Shown: positions 1-9,205 of the stretch, in pieces
Position numbering within the stretch: position 1 is the stretch's first letter
Layout: each line of letters starts with the position of its first letter
Assembly (NCBI RefSeq): GCF_050624435.1
Contig: NC_134540.1
Coordinates: 106,235,739 to 106,299,738 of the forward strand
DNA from: Tenrec ecaudatus
Lineage: Eukaryota > Chordata > Mammalia > Afrosoricida > Tenrecidae
Direction of reading: 5' to 3'
DNA length: 64,000 bases
Translations under genes and position numbers: made by a program
The notes under the pieces: model-generated
Seen by the model: the letters and a program-made list of their open reading frames with translations, nothing else
The model's database searches: none
What the model was told of the DNA's origin: nothing

Positions 1-85
1 CCAATCTTTCTCCCTCAAAGCTGCTGGTGCCCAAAGCATAAGCACTATACCACCAAGGTTTCTATGTGAGTCTAAGAGAGGTAGA

Positions 86-119
86 AATACATACATATAT
101 ACATACATACATACATACC
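86..119. repeat. Short tetranucleotide tract (catA/catG type)
   Basis: The sequence shows an imperfect run of 'cata' and 'tata' units. It lies about 80 bp outside the 5' edge of the LTR that begins near 202. It has no coding potential; short open frames crossing it are spurious. Confidence 0.7.
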
Positions 120-201
120 ACCAACAACATCAAACCTTTTGCCATTGAATCTATTCCCACGCATGGTGGTGGCCTCATGTGTTATAGAGCGTATTACTTC
201 T

Positions 202-1455
202 GGGTAGACTAGAGAAATAAGTCCAGGGAGACTCAGATGTGTATAAGAGAGTGTTTTACATAAAGGGTAATTGTACATTAAGAAAGCATCCCGACCCAGT
301 CCAGTCCCAGCCCATAAGTCCGATATTAGCCCATATGTCCGATCCTGGTCTATAAAGTCCTATTCAGACTCATGAAACACATGCGATGACACCAAATGCA
401 GGGCAATCACAGCCCAGTGGGTAGGAAGTCTTTTGATCCAGGGGTGGTGTAAGCATCTCAGCACTGGCAGGGGTCTCCACATGGCTTCTCCAGTTCAGGG
501 TACTAGCGCAGTTCCATGTGTCTTGTCAGTAGAATGTCTTCCAGGGAGTGAGCCAAGAGAAAGTGTGAGATATAAAAAGACCTTTCCCCAGTTTTGTCTC
601 CCCCAAAGATATGCCAAACATTAGAGGCTATTTGCCAGCACATGGTGGGAGGTCAGATGTATTCAGCCTTCAGACTGTCTCATCCCACCATAGGTGGGGC
701 CCACTCCCTGCTGTCAAGGACAATGGATTACTTCTCCCAGAAGGCTTTCAGCCATCACCTGCTCCACTGTAGGTGGGTTCACACCCTACTGATAATGGTT
801 TGTATGGAGAGCCCAAGAACAGGTCAAACTGGCTCAGTGACATCCAAAATCAGGTTGCCACCCTGAATCTAGGATCTGCCCATCTTGTCACATGTATACC
901 CCAATCCCTCCCCTTCCTATTGCGTGTATACCCCTAGATTGTCCCCCCTCTCATTACTGTATTACCTACAGCACAACCCCTTCCTGTGACGTATGTCCTC
1001 ACCTTAATTAGGGGGCTTGCACACTCCCAAAGAGATATATAAGCCTTGGTAAGTAATAAACCGCTCTTACTTGCTCCTGGAATTCCCACCTTCCACATCC
1101 TCACATGGACCACCGAGATGGGACAAAGTAAGCGTGCTACCGTGAAATATGTTTGACTCCTTCATTTTACTCTCTCTTCAGTCTCTCTTATTTTCTATGA
1201 CTTTACTATAATACTTATTTATTATCACTGTACAATTGCATCTACTGGACCTGTGATGATTTGTTAGGGGCTGGCTACCCTGACAAGAAAGAAGTGTCTC
1301 CCACCTCCAATGAGGAAAATCAGCAGTTCCCAGAATTCTCAGGAGAAGACCATACCCACACAGAGGTCTTATTGGCTATCTCCAGATTGACAGGCTAGGC
1401 TCCACCCTACACTCTGAATCCTCAAATTGACACCAGGTTACATAACTACCACCCA
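202..1455 (-). mobile_element. ERVL/MLT2-like solo LTR, split by another LTR
   Basis: Two pieces (about 202-563 and 1292-1455) align in order with the better-bounded copy at 10676-11173. The left piece carries 'tagactagagaaataag' and 'caattgtacattaagaaa'; the right piece carries 'gattgacaggcta' and 'caaattgacaccaggttac'. Read on the minus strand, the ends resemble MLT2 (a gtcaacttg-type start, a ctctag..cagactaa-type end). The gap is filled by the class-II-like LTR at 564-1285. No internal gag/pol sequence is visible, so this is a solo LTR. The outer edges are approximate because the terminal bases have drifted. Confidence 0.7.
564..1285 (+). mobile_element. Class-II-like (ERVK-type) solo LTR with 6-bp target duplication
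   Basis: This 722-bp block starts TGTGAG and ends CTGACA, and is flanked by a perfect 6-bp direct repeat 'agaaag' (558-563 and 1286-1291). A TATA-like 'agatatataagcc' near 1033 is followed at once by 'aataaa' near 1056, the compact promoter and poly(A) layout of an LTR. A 6-bp duplication is the known habit of class II (betaretrovirus-like) integrases; the class assignment rests on that. Related copies lie at 13177-13896 and 61656-62082. No ORF of interest and no internal proviral sequence are present. Confidence 0.85.
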
Positions 1456-1496
1456 GAGTAAAGCTTCTCCATAAGGTTCTCTTGTCTGTAAATGTT

Positions 1497-1610
1497 ACAG
1501 AACCAGATGCCAGGCCTTTCCTTCACAGTACTGCTGGGTGGGTTCAAACTGCCAACCTCTAGGTTAGTAGTCAAGACCGAGTACCACCCAGACACTATAT
1601 ACACACACAA
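1497..1610 (-). mobile_element. AfroSINE fragment
   Basis: The plus strand shows 'agatgccaggcctttcctt', 'gctgggtgggttcaaactg' and 'ccaacctctaggttagtag', the reverse complement of the AfroSINE head and B-box region ('ggttggcagttcgaacc' type). The 3' half is missing. Confidence 0.75.
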
Positions 1611-1984
1611 TCTCTTGCCCTCAGAGAGCTTACCAAGAAAGAGGAAACAAGAGAAACAGGAGGGGAGGTTATGTAAGGCACCGAGTCATCAGAATCTATA
1701 ACTCCGGCTGGTCAAGCCAGAACAGTGCCCAGTGTGGGACCCAGGAGGAACGTCTGAATGCGACATAGCAGCTGGCAGTATGATGGGGAAGACCTCAGGC
1801 CCGTGGAGCCTCCTCTGACAAGCGAAAAGGAGACTTAGGAACAGATCATCTCTGAAGAGGATAGGGGTGTGGGGGGAGTAGGTGATAAAGGGGAACAGAG
1901 GCACATTGATGACAGCCCTCAAATTCTGTCACCACTGGCTCACCCACAGTGTGTGTCAGGGCGAGAAAGATGGGCTTGAGGCAG
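1611..1984. other. Repeat-poor stretch, nothing recognised
   Basis: I see no known repeat, no splice-flanked open frame and no RNA gene. Short open frames on both strands overlap one another and show no recognisable protein. Confidence 0.4.
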
Positions 1985-2075
1985 AACACTTGGTTTGGCT
2001 CCTCACTCCGCCTTGTGGCCAGCTTTGGGCATGTCACCTTGAGAGTCAAACGTACCATGGGCAAAATCCAGACAG
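1985..2075 (+). mobile_element. MIR SINE fragment
   Basis: The stretch 'ggctcctcactccgccttgt' followed by 'gggcatgtcaccttgagag' follows the MIR core ('..gccactta..tgtgaccttgggcaagtcac..'). Divergence is high, as expected for this ancient mammalian family. Confidence 0.6.
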
Positions 2076-2700
2076 TGCCTGCTGCCCGGGTTGGTGTAAT
2101 ACGTTCATCGCTTCCGACAGCTAACCCCAAAACCAATCCCCATAACCTTCCAGGCTGACCTCTCTGCCTTGAATCCATCTTTGAAATCTCCCTGCCTTTC
2201 TTTAAAATGCTTGATCCACCTAGGAAGCGATTGATTGCTAAAGGGCGGCATTCCTGTCTCCGTGGCAAAGCTTCCATCGCTTGGGAAACTGTTCGCTTGA
2301 GCGTTGTTAAAAATGCGCTAGTTGTCTTGACCTTAAGATTACTTGTCCACAGCATGAAAGGTGTTTTTTGAAGACCGCCCCCCAAGGAGATTAAGACAAG
2401 CGTACTACTGGAAGAACTAGTCTGCAGCCATCCACATGTGTATTTCCTTTGGAACAAACCCTTGTGCACATGAACAAGGGTCCTAACAGCAATACTTTTG
2501 GACTTCACCTTGAAGAGGAAATCACCTGAAAGAGGCCAAGCCTGGAAACAGGATGAGGTAAAGGGAAGGGTGACTCAGACCAGGGTGGCAGCAAGGAGAA
2601 GGGGTTGGATGGTGGGTCCACTCTGAGTACTGTAAATATTGTATCGCACTCAAGGTGAGTCTTCCGTGCAGGGCACATGGGTTTCATTCCTGACTAAGGC
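2076..2700. other. Stretch with no recognised feature
   Basis: The minus strand has a 220-residue open frame covering 1846-2508 and several shorter ones. None resembles a protein I know, and the longest overlaps the MIR fragment, so I treat them as chance frames. Confidence 0.4.
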
Positions 2701-2704
2701 GCCT

Positions 2705-2800
2705 CCGCCCAGCCGCCACCCACATGTAAGTGGAGGCTTGTGTGTTGTGATGTTGAACAGGTTTCAGTGGAGCTTTCAGCCTAAGACAGACGAGGCAGAA
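2705..2800 (+). mobile_element. RTE LINE 5'-region fragment
   Basis: The run 'gtttcagtggagctttcag' then 'cctaagacagacgaggcag' matches the corresponding part of the RTE 5' region at 13050-13176 ('gttccagtggagcttccag'..'actaag'). Only about 100 bp is recognisable. Confidence 0.55.
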
Positions 2801-2989
2801 AGGTCTCCCTGTTGAAATAGCCACGGGGGTGTGGGGGGAGGGCGTATCTATGTGTAACAGGAATCTGATCTGTGGTTGATCGTGGGGCTGGCACAGGACC
2901 CGGTCGTGTTTCCTTCTGCTGTGCTTGGGGATATACTCTGCAGAACCCTCTGAGCAATACTCTGCAGAACCCTCTGAGGTCAAGGGAAT

Positions 2990-3070
2990 CATAATGTCTG
3001 TGCTACACACGAAAAGCTGAGGCCCGCCAAGGGGAAGTGACTGTTCCCAGGTCCAACAACTAGCCACGAC
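2990..3070 (-). mobile_element. MIR SINE fragment
   Basis: 'gctgaggcccgccaaggg' and 'gaagtgactgttcccaggtc' are the reverse complement of the MIR core. Confidence 0.6.
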
Positions 3071-3214
3071 AGGGACAAACCCAACAGCTGCCTTTGCTGT
3101 GCCGTAGCCCTCATAGGCCACAGTGTTGCTTCCACCTCTGCCCAGGACGAAGGAGGTTTTCCCGAGTGATCCCAGGGAAACTGGGACACACTGGGCATTT
3201 TAAATTTTATAACA

Positions 3215-3298
3215 TGATGCGTATATAGTCCTTGGATTTGGTTGAGTACATGGCATATACTAAGTGCTATATTAATGCTAGTGATTATTATCTCATTC
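3215..3298 (+). mobile_element. MIR/L2-type 3' fragment
   Basis: 'gtacatggcatatactaag' followed by 'gctatattaatgctagtgat' resembles the 'tggcacatagtaagtgctca' tail shared by MIR and L2. Family choice is uncertain. Confidence 0.5.
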
Positions 3299-3334
3299 TT
3301 TTTTTTTTGCTTGTCTGTTTCATTGGTGTTTTTT

Positions 3335-3578
3335 AAAATCATTTTATTAGGGGCTCATACAACTCTTATCACAATCCATACATGCATCAATTGTGTAAAG
3401 CACATCTGTACATTCGTCGCCCTCATCATTCTTCAAAACATTTGCTCTCCACTTAAGCCCCTGGCATCAGATCCTCATTTTCCCCCTCCCTGTCCGCTCC
3501 CCCTTCCCTCATGAACCCTTGATAATTTATAAATTATTATTTGGTCATATCTCACACTGTCAACAGCAGATGTTATCT
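3335..3578 (-). mobile_element. Tenrec-lineage L1, 3' UTR end
   Basis: On the plus strand the element begins with the reverse complement of its A-tail and 'ctaataaaatgat' end ('aaatcattttattagg'), then 'caactcttatcacaatcc' and the pyrimidine-rich complement of the L1 polypurine tract ('tccccctccctgtccgctcc'). It is 5'-truncated within the 3' UTR, so it has no coding capacity. The insertion borders the SINE at 3593. Confidence 0.85.
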
Positions 3579-3592
3579 CGCATCGACCAGAG

Positions 3593-3790
3593 GAGCCCTG
3601 GTGGCATAGTGTTAGGCTGCTAACCACAAGGTCAGCAGTTCAAAATCACCAGCTATTCTATGGGGCAAAGTTGAGGCTTTCTACTCCCATGAAGAGTCAC
3701 AGTCTTGAAATCTCACAGGAGGTGTTCTCTGTGCCCTGTAAGGATGCTGTGAGTTGGAACCAACTTGAGGGCAGTGCGTTTGGCTTTTGA
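3593..3790 (+). mobile_element. AfroSINE, near full length
   Basis: This copy starts 'gagccctggtggcatagtg' (A-box region), carries 'ggtcagcagttcaaaatc' (B-box region), the conserved middle 'gaggctttctactcccat', and a 3' end 'gagttggaaccaacttga' followed by a T-rich tail. The head is tRNA-derived and would have been an internal pol III promoter. Confidence 0.9.
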
Positions 3791-3796
3791 TTGACT

Positions 3797-4092
3797 GTGT
3801 GCTGTCATTGAGTTAATTCCGACTCACAGTGACCCGATTGAAAACAGTAGAACTCTGCTGGTGGGTTTCTGAGACTGGAAATCTTTACAGGAGGGAGAAA
3901 GATGAGGCTTTCTACTCCCGTAAAGAGTTACAGTCTTGGAAACCCACAGGGGCTGTTCTACCTGTCCCATAGGGTCACCATGAGTCTGTATCGACTTGAT
4001 GGCATAGAGTTTTTGTTTGGGGTTTTCTTCCCAAGAATAGACAGCCTCATCTTTCTCCCAAGGAACAGCTAGTGGCACTGCAGAAGCAAGGC
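3797..4092 (-). mobile_element. AfroSINE split by a second, sense SINE fragment
   Basis: The left part (3797-3893) is the antisense 3' half ('gagttaattccgactcac'..'gaaatctttacagga'); the right part (4030-4092) resumes at the next position of the family ('aatagacagcctcatctttc'). Between them sits a sense-oriented SINE fragment (3894-4029). The pair can fold back on itself over the shared 'agaaagatgaggctttctac' region. Confidence 0.75.
3894..4029 (+). mobile_element. 5'-truncated AfroSINE nested in the antisense SINE
   Basis: It starts mid-element at 'ggagaaagatgaggctttct' and runs to 'gtatcgacttgatggcata' plus a T-rich end. It has no tRNA-like head, so it could not have been transcribed on its own after insertion. 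Confidence 0.75.
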
Positions 4093-4095
4093 CTG

Positions 4096-4185
4096 GTGAT
4101 CTGTCTCTGACACGCTTTGAGAGCAGTTCTACTGTGACCTGCGTGGGATGGCCGTGGGTCGAAATCAACTCCATGGCAACTAATT
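4096..4185 (+). mobile_element. AfroSINE variant fragment
   Basis: 'aaggcctggtgatctgtctc', 'gagcagttctactgtgac' and 'gggtcgaaatcaactccatg' mark the subtype whose middle reads 'ggcctggcgatctacttcc', different from the 'ggctttctactccc' subtype nearby. Confidence 0.7.
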
Positions 4186-4324
4186 TGGTGTAGGATGGGA
4201 GGACAAAGTCAGGCAGGGCTGGGTTCTGGGGAGGCAACCTCTCAGCCCTCTAGTGGAAGACCCCAACACAGCAGTCATTTCAGTCAGGTCCTAATTCTAA
4301 AAGAGAGTTGCTGAGTCAAAATCA

Positions 4325-4497
4325 GGGAGCCCAGTTGGCATGGTGGTTACACATTGGACTGCTAAGCACAAGGTCAGCTGTTCAAACCCCCCAGCCCCTC
4401 ATCAGGAGAAAGAAGAGGCTTTCAAAACGCACAGCGATAATTCTACCCTGTCCTATGGTGAGTTTTGTTTGGGTTTGGAGTTTAAGTTGACTCGGGG
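4325..4497 (+). mobile_element. AfroSINE with degraded 3' end
   Basis: The head reads 'gagcccagttggcatggtgg' and the B-box region 'ggtcagctgttcaaacc'. The final 'gagtcggaatcgactcg' motif has decayed to 'gagttttgtttgggtttgg', so the tail is lost. Confidence 0.8.
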
Positions 4498-4726
4498 GGA
4501 GGAGTGAGTTTAGGTTTTGAGAAGCTGGACAGCACCAGGGCCTGGTCACACGACCGCAGCATTTTGCCACAGGTCTCTGGGCAAGTCCTGCAGCTCCTTG
4601 GTTTTCTGCTGTTTTGTTTTCACGACTTCAAACATCTTAATTGATTGTAGACTTTTCTCAATTCCAGTGTTCCGAACATTAATGTATTTGGTTGTTTTTA
4701 AGGCCTCTGGTGTCTAATCTTTATTA

Positions 4727-4822
4727 GTTCTACCCTACAGGACAAGGGAGAACTGTCCCCGTGAGTGTCTGAGAATGTCACTCTTTAGGGAAGTAGAAAT
4801 CACTTCCTCTGAAGGTTCCAGT
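4727..4822 (-). mobile_element. AfroSINE fragment
   Basis: 'tacaggacaagggagaactg' and 'cactctttagggaagtagaa' are the reverse complement of the central part of the SINE. Both ends are missing. Confidence 0.7.
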
Positions 4823-4912
4823 CACGGAACAGGTTTGTGGCCCCCGCGTGGCCACAAGGTGGCAGGAGAGCATTCTTGGGAAGTTGGGATGCCCACAAAA
4901 GGCCCTGATAGA

Positions 4913-5492
4913 AGGGACAGTCAACCAGGTCAAACATCTTTGAAACACACACTATTCCTCGGGGTCCTTGAGGTTTCCTCACCCCCCACAAGCATGGCCC
5001 CAGTCCTGCTTCTCAATTCAGACTAGACCAGAACATGCACACAGGTATGGAAGAGAGAGGGGGCCTCACAACACATGTAATCCAGGAACAGGATTGGGAA
5101 CAGTGATACCAGAAGGATAGGCAGAAAGTGAGGGTGAGGAAGGGAGAAAGCGGGAACCAACTGCAATGATCGACACATAACCATCCACCCCTCTCCAGGG
5201 AGAGGAACAACAGAAAGCATGGGGGAAGGGAGACAGCGGTCGGTGTATGATCTGAAAACAATCATAATTTATCATCTACCAAGGGGGTAAGAAGGGGAGG
5301 GGAGGGGGAAAATGAGGAGCTGGTACCAAGGGCTCAATAGAGAGTAAATGTCTAGAAATGAATGAAGGCAACATATGTGCAAATATGCCTGATGTATGGA
5401 CTGTAACAAGAGTTGTAAGAGTCCCCAGTAAAGTGATCTTTTAATAAAAAATTTGGGGGGGGGTTGTTTATTTGTTTTTAATAAAAAATTTT
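4913..5492 (+). mobile_element. L1 3'-UTR insertion with 16-bp target duplication
   Basis: A perfect direct repeat 'aaaaggccctgataga' lies at 4897-4912 and 5493-5508. The insert contains the lineage L1 3' UTR in order: 'aatccaggaacaggattggg', the purine tract 'aagaaggggaggggaggggg', 'taccaagggctcaatagaga' and an end 'ccccagtaaagtgatctttt'. The poly(A) signal has drifted to 'agtaaa', and the tail is disrupted by a G-run and T-rich stretch. It carries no ORF2. Duplication length and A-rich end fit target-primed insertion. Confidence 0.85.
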
Positions 5493-5724
5493 AAAAGGCC
5501 CTGATAGAGGTCAGAAATGATATCGTCGTACACACTCATAAGAAGAGCTGATCCCACAACGAGTACCTCTGTTTCTGCAAGTCTAGGTCTTAGAACTGGC
5601 CCTTGGGGATCAAGTTCCCCTCTGGTGGTCTCAGGCACAGATTCCAGGAGGGCGCTGGTTCCTCGGAATGGAGCAAGGCAGCACCCTGTGGAGGCAGCTG
5701 GTTTTATATCGTTGGGAAACCGTG

Positions 5725-5920
5725 AGGAGTCCAGGGGGCATCGTGATTACACACTGGGCTGCTAACCGCAAGATCAGTAGTTCAAAACTCCTTGGGAGAA
5801 CAATGAAGTTTTCTACTCCCATACAGAGTTCGTCTTGGAACCCACAAAGGCAGTTCGACCCTGCCCTATAGGGTCACTATGAATCTGAATCAGGCACAGA
5901 CTTGATGGCAGTGAGTTTGG
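5725..5920 (+). mobile_element. AfroSINE
   Basis: Head 'gagtccagggggcatcgtga', B-box region 'agatcagtagttcaaaac' and end 'gacttgatggcagtgagttt' are all present. A small insertion near 5895 ('caggcacag') separates the last two conserved motifs. Confidence 0.85.
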
Positions 5921-6023
5921 GGAGAAAGGACATGCGGGGGGTGGGGTGGGGAAAAGCAGGGAGTCACATTTATGTCAGGCTTTCCATAGTTTTACAGGTA
6001 TCATCTGGCATTCCTTTGTTCTT

Positions 6024-6085
6024 CAAATATTTATTAAGCACCTACCATTCTCCAGGTACTGTTACAGGCCCCATACACGAGTCAA
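6024..6085 (-). mobile_element. L2 3'-end fragment
   Basis: 'caaatatttattaagcacct' and 'accattctccaggtactg' are the reverse complement of the L2 terminal region ('..agtaggtgctcaataaatatttg'). Confidence 0.65.
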
Positions 6086-6199
6086 TATATCATTTAGTTT
6101 CAGATATCATAAAGTGCTGTGAAGGAAAAATAGACAGAGTACGTGAATAGAGAGCTCTGGGAGTCTATATTTTAGATAGGATGACCAGACTTTCTAAAA

Positions 6200-6374
6200 C
6201 AGTGGTTCTCAACCTGGGGGTCGAATTACCCTTTCACAGGGGTTGCCCGATTCCTAACAGTAGCAAAACGACAGTGATGAAGTAGCAATGATAATAATGT
6301 TATAGTTGGGGGGTCACCACCACATAAGGAACTGTAATAAAGGGTCGCGGCATTAGGAAGGTTGAGAACCACTG
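6200..6374 (+). mobile_element. SPIN-type hAT MITE, copy 1
   Basis: Inverted ends 'cagtggttctcaacct' and 'aggttgagaaccactg' bracket 175 bp containing 'aacagtagcaaaacgacag' and 'gaagtagcaatgataataat'. The flanks are an 8-bp duplication with one mismatch ('ttctaaaa' 6192-6199, 'ctctaaaa' 6375-6382), the hAT hallmark. It has no transposase, so it needed an element elsewhere. The sequence matches my memory of the SPIN family reported in tenrec, some rodents, bushbaby, bat, opossum, lizard and frog. It is shorter than copy 4, with an internal deletion. Confidence 0.9.
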
Positions 6375-6651
6375 CTCTAAAAGGATGTGGTGACGTTTAA
6401 GCAAAGGCCCAAATGAGCTGAGGGAGCCAGAAATACAAACATCTGGAGAAGGGCATTCCCAAGACGGTCCAAACAAAACCCCAAAGTGGGTATTGGGAAC
6501 ACAGCCGTTAAGTGTAGGGAGTAGCAGCAGGTTCCTGGGACTGAGGACAGTAAGAAGAGTGTGGGGGGGTGCCACTGCCTTCCAGGGGGTGCGAAGCTGG
6601 TTGTGCAGTGGTTCTCAAGCCTGGCTGCACATTGGAGTCATCTGAAAACTC

Positions 6652-6856
6652 CAAACCCCAAAACTCACGGCCATCGTTCTGACTCACAGTGAACCTATAG
6701 AACAGGGCAGAACTGTCCCCATGAGATTCTGAGACCGTAACTCTTTATGGAAGTAGAAAGCCTTGACTTTCTCCCAAGGAGTAGCTGGTGGTTTCAAACT
6801 GCTGACCTTGCAGTTAGCAGCCCAATGTGTAACCGCTACTCCATCAGGGCTGCTCT
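6652..6856 (-). mobile_element. AfroSINE inserted in the MER5-like element
   Basis: Full antisense order is visible: 'gttctgactcacagtgaacc', 'gtaactctttatggaagtag', 'aaactgctgaccttgcagtt', and the complement of the head 'actccatcagggctgc'. It interrupts the MER5-like sequence and is therefore younger. Confidence 0.85.
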
Positions 6857-6911
6857 AAATAGAATCATCTGAGGAGCTCTTTAAACATACCAATCAATGC
6901 CTGTGTCTCCC

Positions 6912-6952
6912 TGTGTTAGTCTGGGTAAATTAGGGAAGCACAGCCACAGAAA

Positions 6953-7004
<52 letters not shown>

Positions 7005-7442
7005 GTGTACTTTAAGAAAGCATCCCAACGCAGTACTATCCAAGCCCATAAGTCCAACATTAGCCCAGATGTCTGACACTGATCTACAAAGTCCTCCTCA
7101 GTCTCACGAAACACTCGCAATGATGCCGACTGCAGGAGGAAAGCTGAATCAGTGAGAGTGTAAACATCTCAGCGCTGGCAGGGGTCCCCACACGGCTGCT
7201 CCAGCCCCCAGGGCTGCATCACGGTAGGGCCATGTGGTTCTCCTCAGGTATATCTTGTAGGAAGTGAGCCTTGCCAGTGGAAGCAGGGAACTGGCTAAGG
7301 CAGCTGCATCCTGGTCCGACCATCAGAGAGCAAAAGACCCGAGAACTCAAAAGGCGAGGCTCATCAAGCCATTCATTTCTCTGCCCTTCAATTAATCCCA
7401 CATGTGTTTATCAGCCAGGTTGGCACAATAAACCTTAACTGT
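6912..7442 (-). mobile_element. ERVL/MLT2-like solo LTR inserted in the MER5-like element
   Basis: Starts 'tgtgttagtctgggtaaat', contains 'ttaagaaagcatcccaacgc' and 'ctcagcgctggcaggggtc', and ends near 'gttggcacaataaaccttaa'. Flanking bases 'ctccc' (6907-6911) and 'ctcac' (7443-7447) fit a 5-bp duplication with one change, the ERVL habit. An (AT)n tract at 6956-7001 has expanded inside it. The right boundary is accurate to about 5 bp. Confidence 0.75.
6956..7001. repeat. (AT)n microsatellite
   Basis: About 22 uninterrupted 'ta' units inside the LTR. Other copies of the same LTR lack it, so the expansion happened after insertion. Confidence 0.9.
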
Positions 7443-7519
7443 CTCACTCACCCAAGACCACCTCAACCAGAATCTCTGGGCTGCAGCCTGGACATCTTCT
7501 TGCTGTTCTTGTTTTTATT

Positions 7520-7880
7520 TTACCTGAAAGCTTTCTATGGGAGTTGGACATTGAGTAAGGAAGACTGAAGAAGAATTGATGCGTTTGAATCACGGTGCCG
7601 AAGAACATTGAAAGGGTGAACGGTCAGAATCAATAGATCTGTCTTGGAAGCAGTGCAGCCAGAGTGCTCCTTAGAGGCAAGGATGGCGAGACTTTGTCTC
7701 ATGTACTCTGGACATGTGGTCAAGAGAGATCGGTCCCTGCAGACGGACATCATGCTTGACAGGGAAAAGAAGAAGGCCCCCGAGGAGATGGATCGGCACC
7801 GTGCACACAATGGGCTCAACCCTAAGAACCACTGTGAGGACGGCGCAGGACCGGCGCGACTGTACATTTGAACTGAATCT
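7520..7880 (+). mobile_element. RTE LINE, C-terminal coding remnant and 3' end
   Basis: Broken reading frames give RTE-like peptides such as 'VQPECSLEARMARLCLMYS' and 'GHVVKRDRSLQTDIMLDRE', the segment just after the reverse transcriptase thumb in BovB/RTE elements. Several frameshifts are needed, so it is dead. The equivalent part occurs at 24262-24932 and, reversed, at 9945-10315 and 49130-49592. Confidence 0.85.
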
Positions 7881-7929
7881 GCAGTGAGCAGTCCAACGCC
7901 CAGCTACAGAACCACTGCGCTCCTAATGG

Positions 7930-8205
7930 CACAAGAGAAGAGATAAACACATAGTACAGGGACGGAGAGCAGAAAAGTGGGCTAAATCAGACATGAAAGA
8001 AACCCCAAAAGAATGGGGCATGGCGGTGGGGAAGCGGGGAGGGAGGGGATAAAATGAGGAGGTGATGGCAGGGGCTCAAGTAGAAATCAAATGTTTTGAA
8101 AAAGATGATCACAACATATGTACAGCTGTGTTTGACAAAATGCATATATGTATGGATTGTGATCAGAGCTGTAAGGGCTGCCAATAAAATAAAATTTTTA
8201 AAAAT
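7930..8205 (+). mobile_element. L1 3' end
   Basis: Order: 'acagggacggagagcag', purine tract 'gcggggagggaggggat', 'gcaggggctcaagtagaaat', 'gtgatcagagctgtaagg' and end 'ccaataaaataaaattt'. The left edge is uncertain because no clear duplication is seen. Confidence 0.8.
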
Positions 8206-9034
8206 TTAAAAGTCAAATATGATAGCTACTTGAACAACTAATTAATAAAATTAAATTGTATTAAAAATCATAATACTGTGACCTATAATAAAAACAACAA
8301 AGATGTTTGTGTGTGACACAACAGCTTCAGATCTAGCAAGTGCACAGAAGCAGGGTGAGTTGCTGGGGCCAGCGATTTAAAACCGTGGATTGCAAGTTGG
8401 AATCCCTCCCTCCAATCCTCCTGAATCAAGCTGAATGCATCTTTTCTGGAGGGGTGGGGGGCAGAGATATTTCAATTTCCAAGGCATCATCTTATCACTT
8501 AGAAACTGTACTGACTACCTGCACTGTTATGAGATAGCTGAAATACGTGCATGTTTGTGCGTTCTACGCATTGTTTAAGTGCCTTTACACATAAACTCCT
8601 CCAAGGTTGGACTTCCTCCTTGCTATACTCCCAGAAGTTCCACAGCCACTGAAACCCAGAGAGAGGGGTCTACCCTGTCCTATCGAGCCAGAAGCAACTG
8701 GGTGACAGTGAGTTTGCTTTCTGACTTATCTTAAACAACAACTCCGTAACCTGCGAAGCACAGCTCACCGGCTTCCCCAGGCCCCTGGGCTTGGCTCTCT
8801 GTCTTCCTCTTCACCCACTGACGTACAACCTGCGGAGGGAAACAGTGGGACTGAGGAGGCTGAATGGAGCAATTGTGCCAGCTGTGCTGTGGGACTACAT
8901 CAGTAAGTGTCACATGACCGCAGGGAATGCCCCCCGTGGTGGTGGCACATGTGTATTCTCTCGAGACCATCAGATCATACAGATGCATATGATCACTAGC
9001 TGAAGATCATAGAGGCGTGTGATCACAGCCCAGC
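8206..9034. other. Mostly unrecognised; a SINE tail at 8640-8722
   Basis: Only 'ctaccctgtcctatcgag' and 'aactgggtgacagtgagttt' (8665-8718) look like an AfroSINE 3' end on the plus strand. The rest shows no feature I can support. Confidence 0.45.
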
Positions 9035-9205
9035 GCCAGCAGGGTCCCTTTTGGTAAGGAGGGTCCCTGAGAAAGAGGAAGATGGATTGACCCAGTGGCT
9101 GCAACAATGAGCCCAAGCACAGCATCCCAGTGTTTCTGTTCTGCTGCAGATAGGGTTGCCATGAGTCGGAACTGACTTGATTTCGCCTGACAAAAACCAC
9201 AACAA
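9035..9205 (+). mobile_element. RTE LINE 3' end with AfroSINE-like tail
   Basis: 'gatggattgacccagtggc' and 'ctgcaacaatgagcccaagc' are the RTE C-terminal coding end, followed directly by 'ggttgccatgagtcggaac' and 'tgacttgat', the motif that also ends every AfroSINE in the window. An internal deletion joins 'cacagcatcc' to the terminus. The tail ends with 'acaaaaaccacaacaaag'. Confidence 0.8.

Larger units (their letters stand above)
6606..7485 (+). mobile_element. MER5-like hAT fossil in three pieces
   Basis: Piece 1 (6606-6650) begins 'cagtggttctcaagcctgg' and 'cacattggagtcatctgaa'. Piece 2 (6857-6911) gives 'agaatcatctgaggagctct' and 'accaatcaatgcctgtgtct'. Piece 3 (7443-7485) gives 'ctcaaccagaatctctggg'. 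Together they follow MER5A order. A minus-strand SINE and an ERVL-like LTR fill the gaps. Its 16-bp end resembles the SPIN end, but the body is unrelated. Confidence 0.75.

Noticed and set aside
4913-5492. Young active L1
   Set aside because: Only 580 bp of 3' UTR with a decayed poly(A) signal; it cannot encode ORF1 or ORF2.
6606-6650. Sixth SPIN copy
   Set aside because: The 16-bp end is similar, but the body ('ctggctgcacattggagtc') is MER5-like, an older hAT family.
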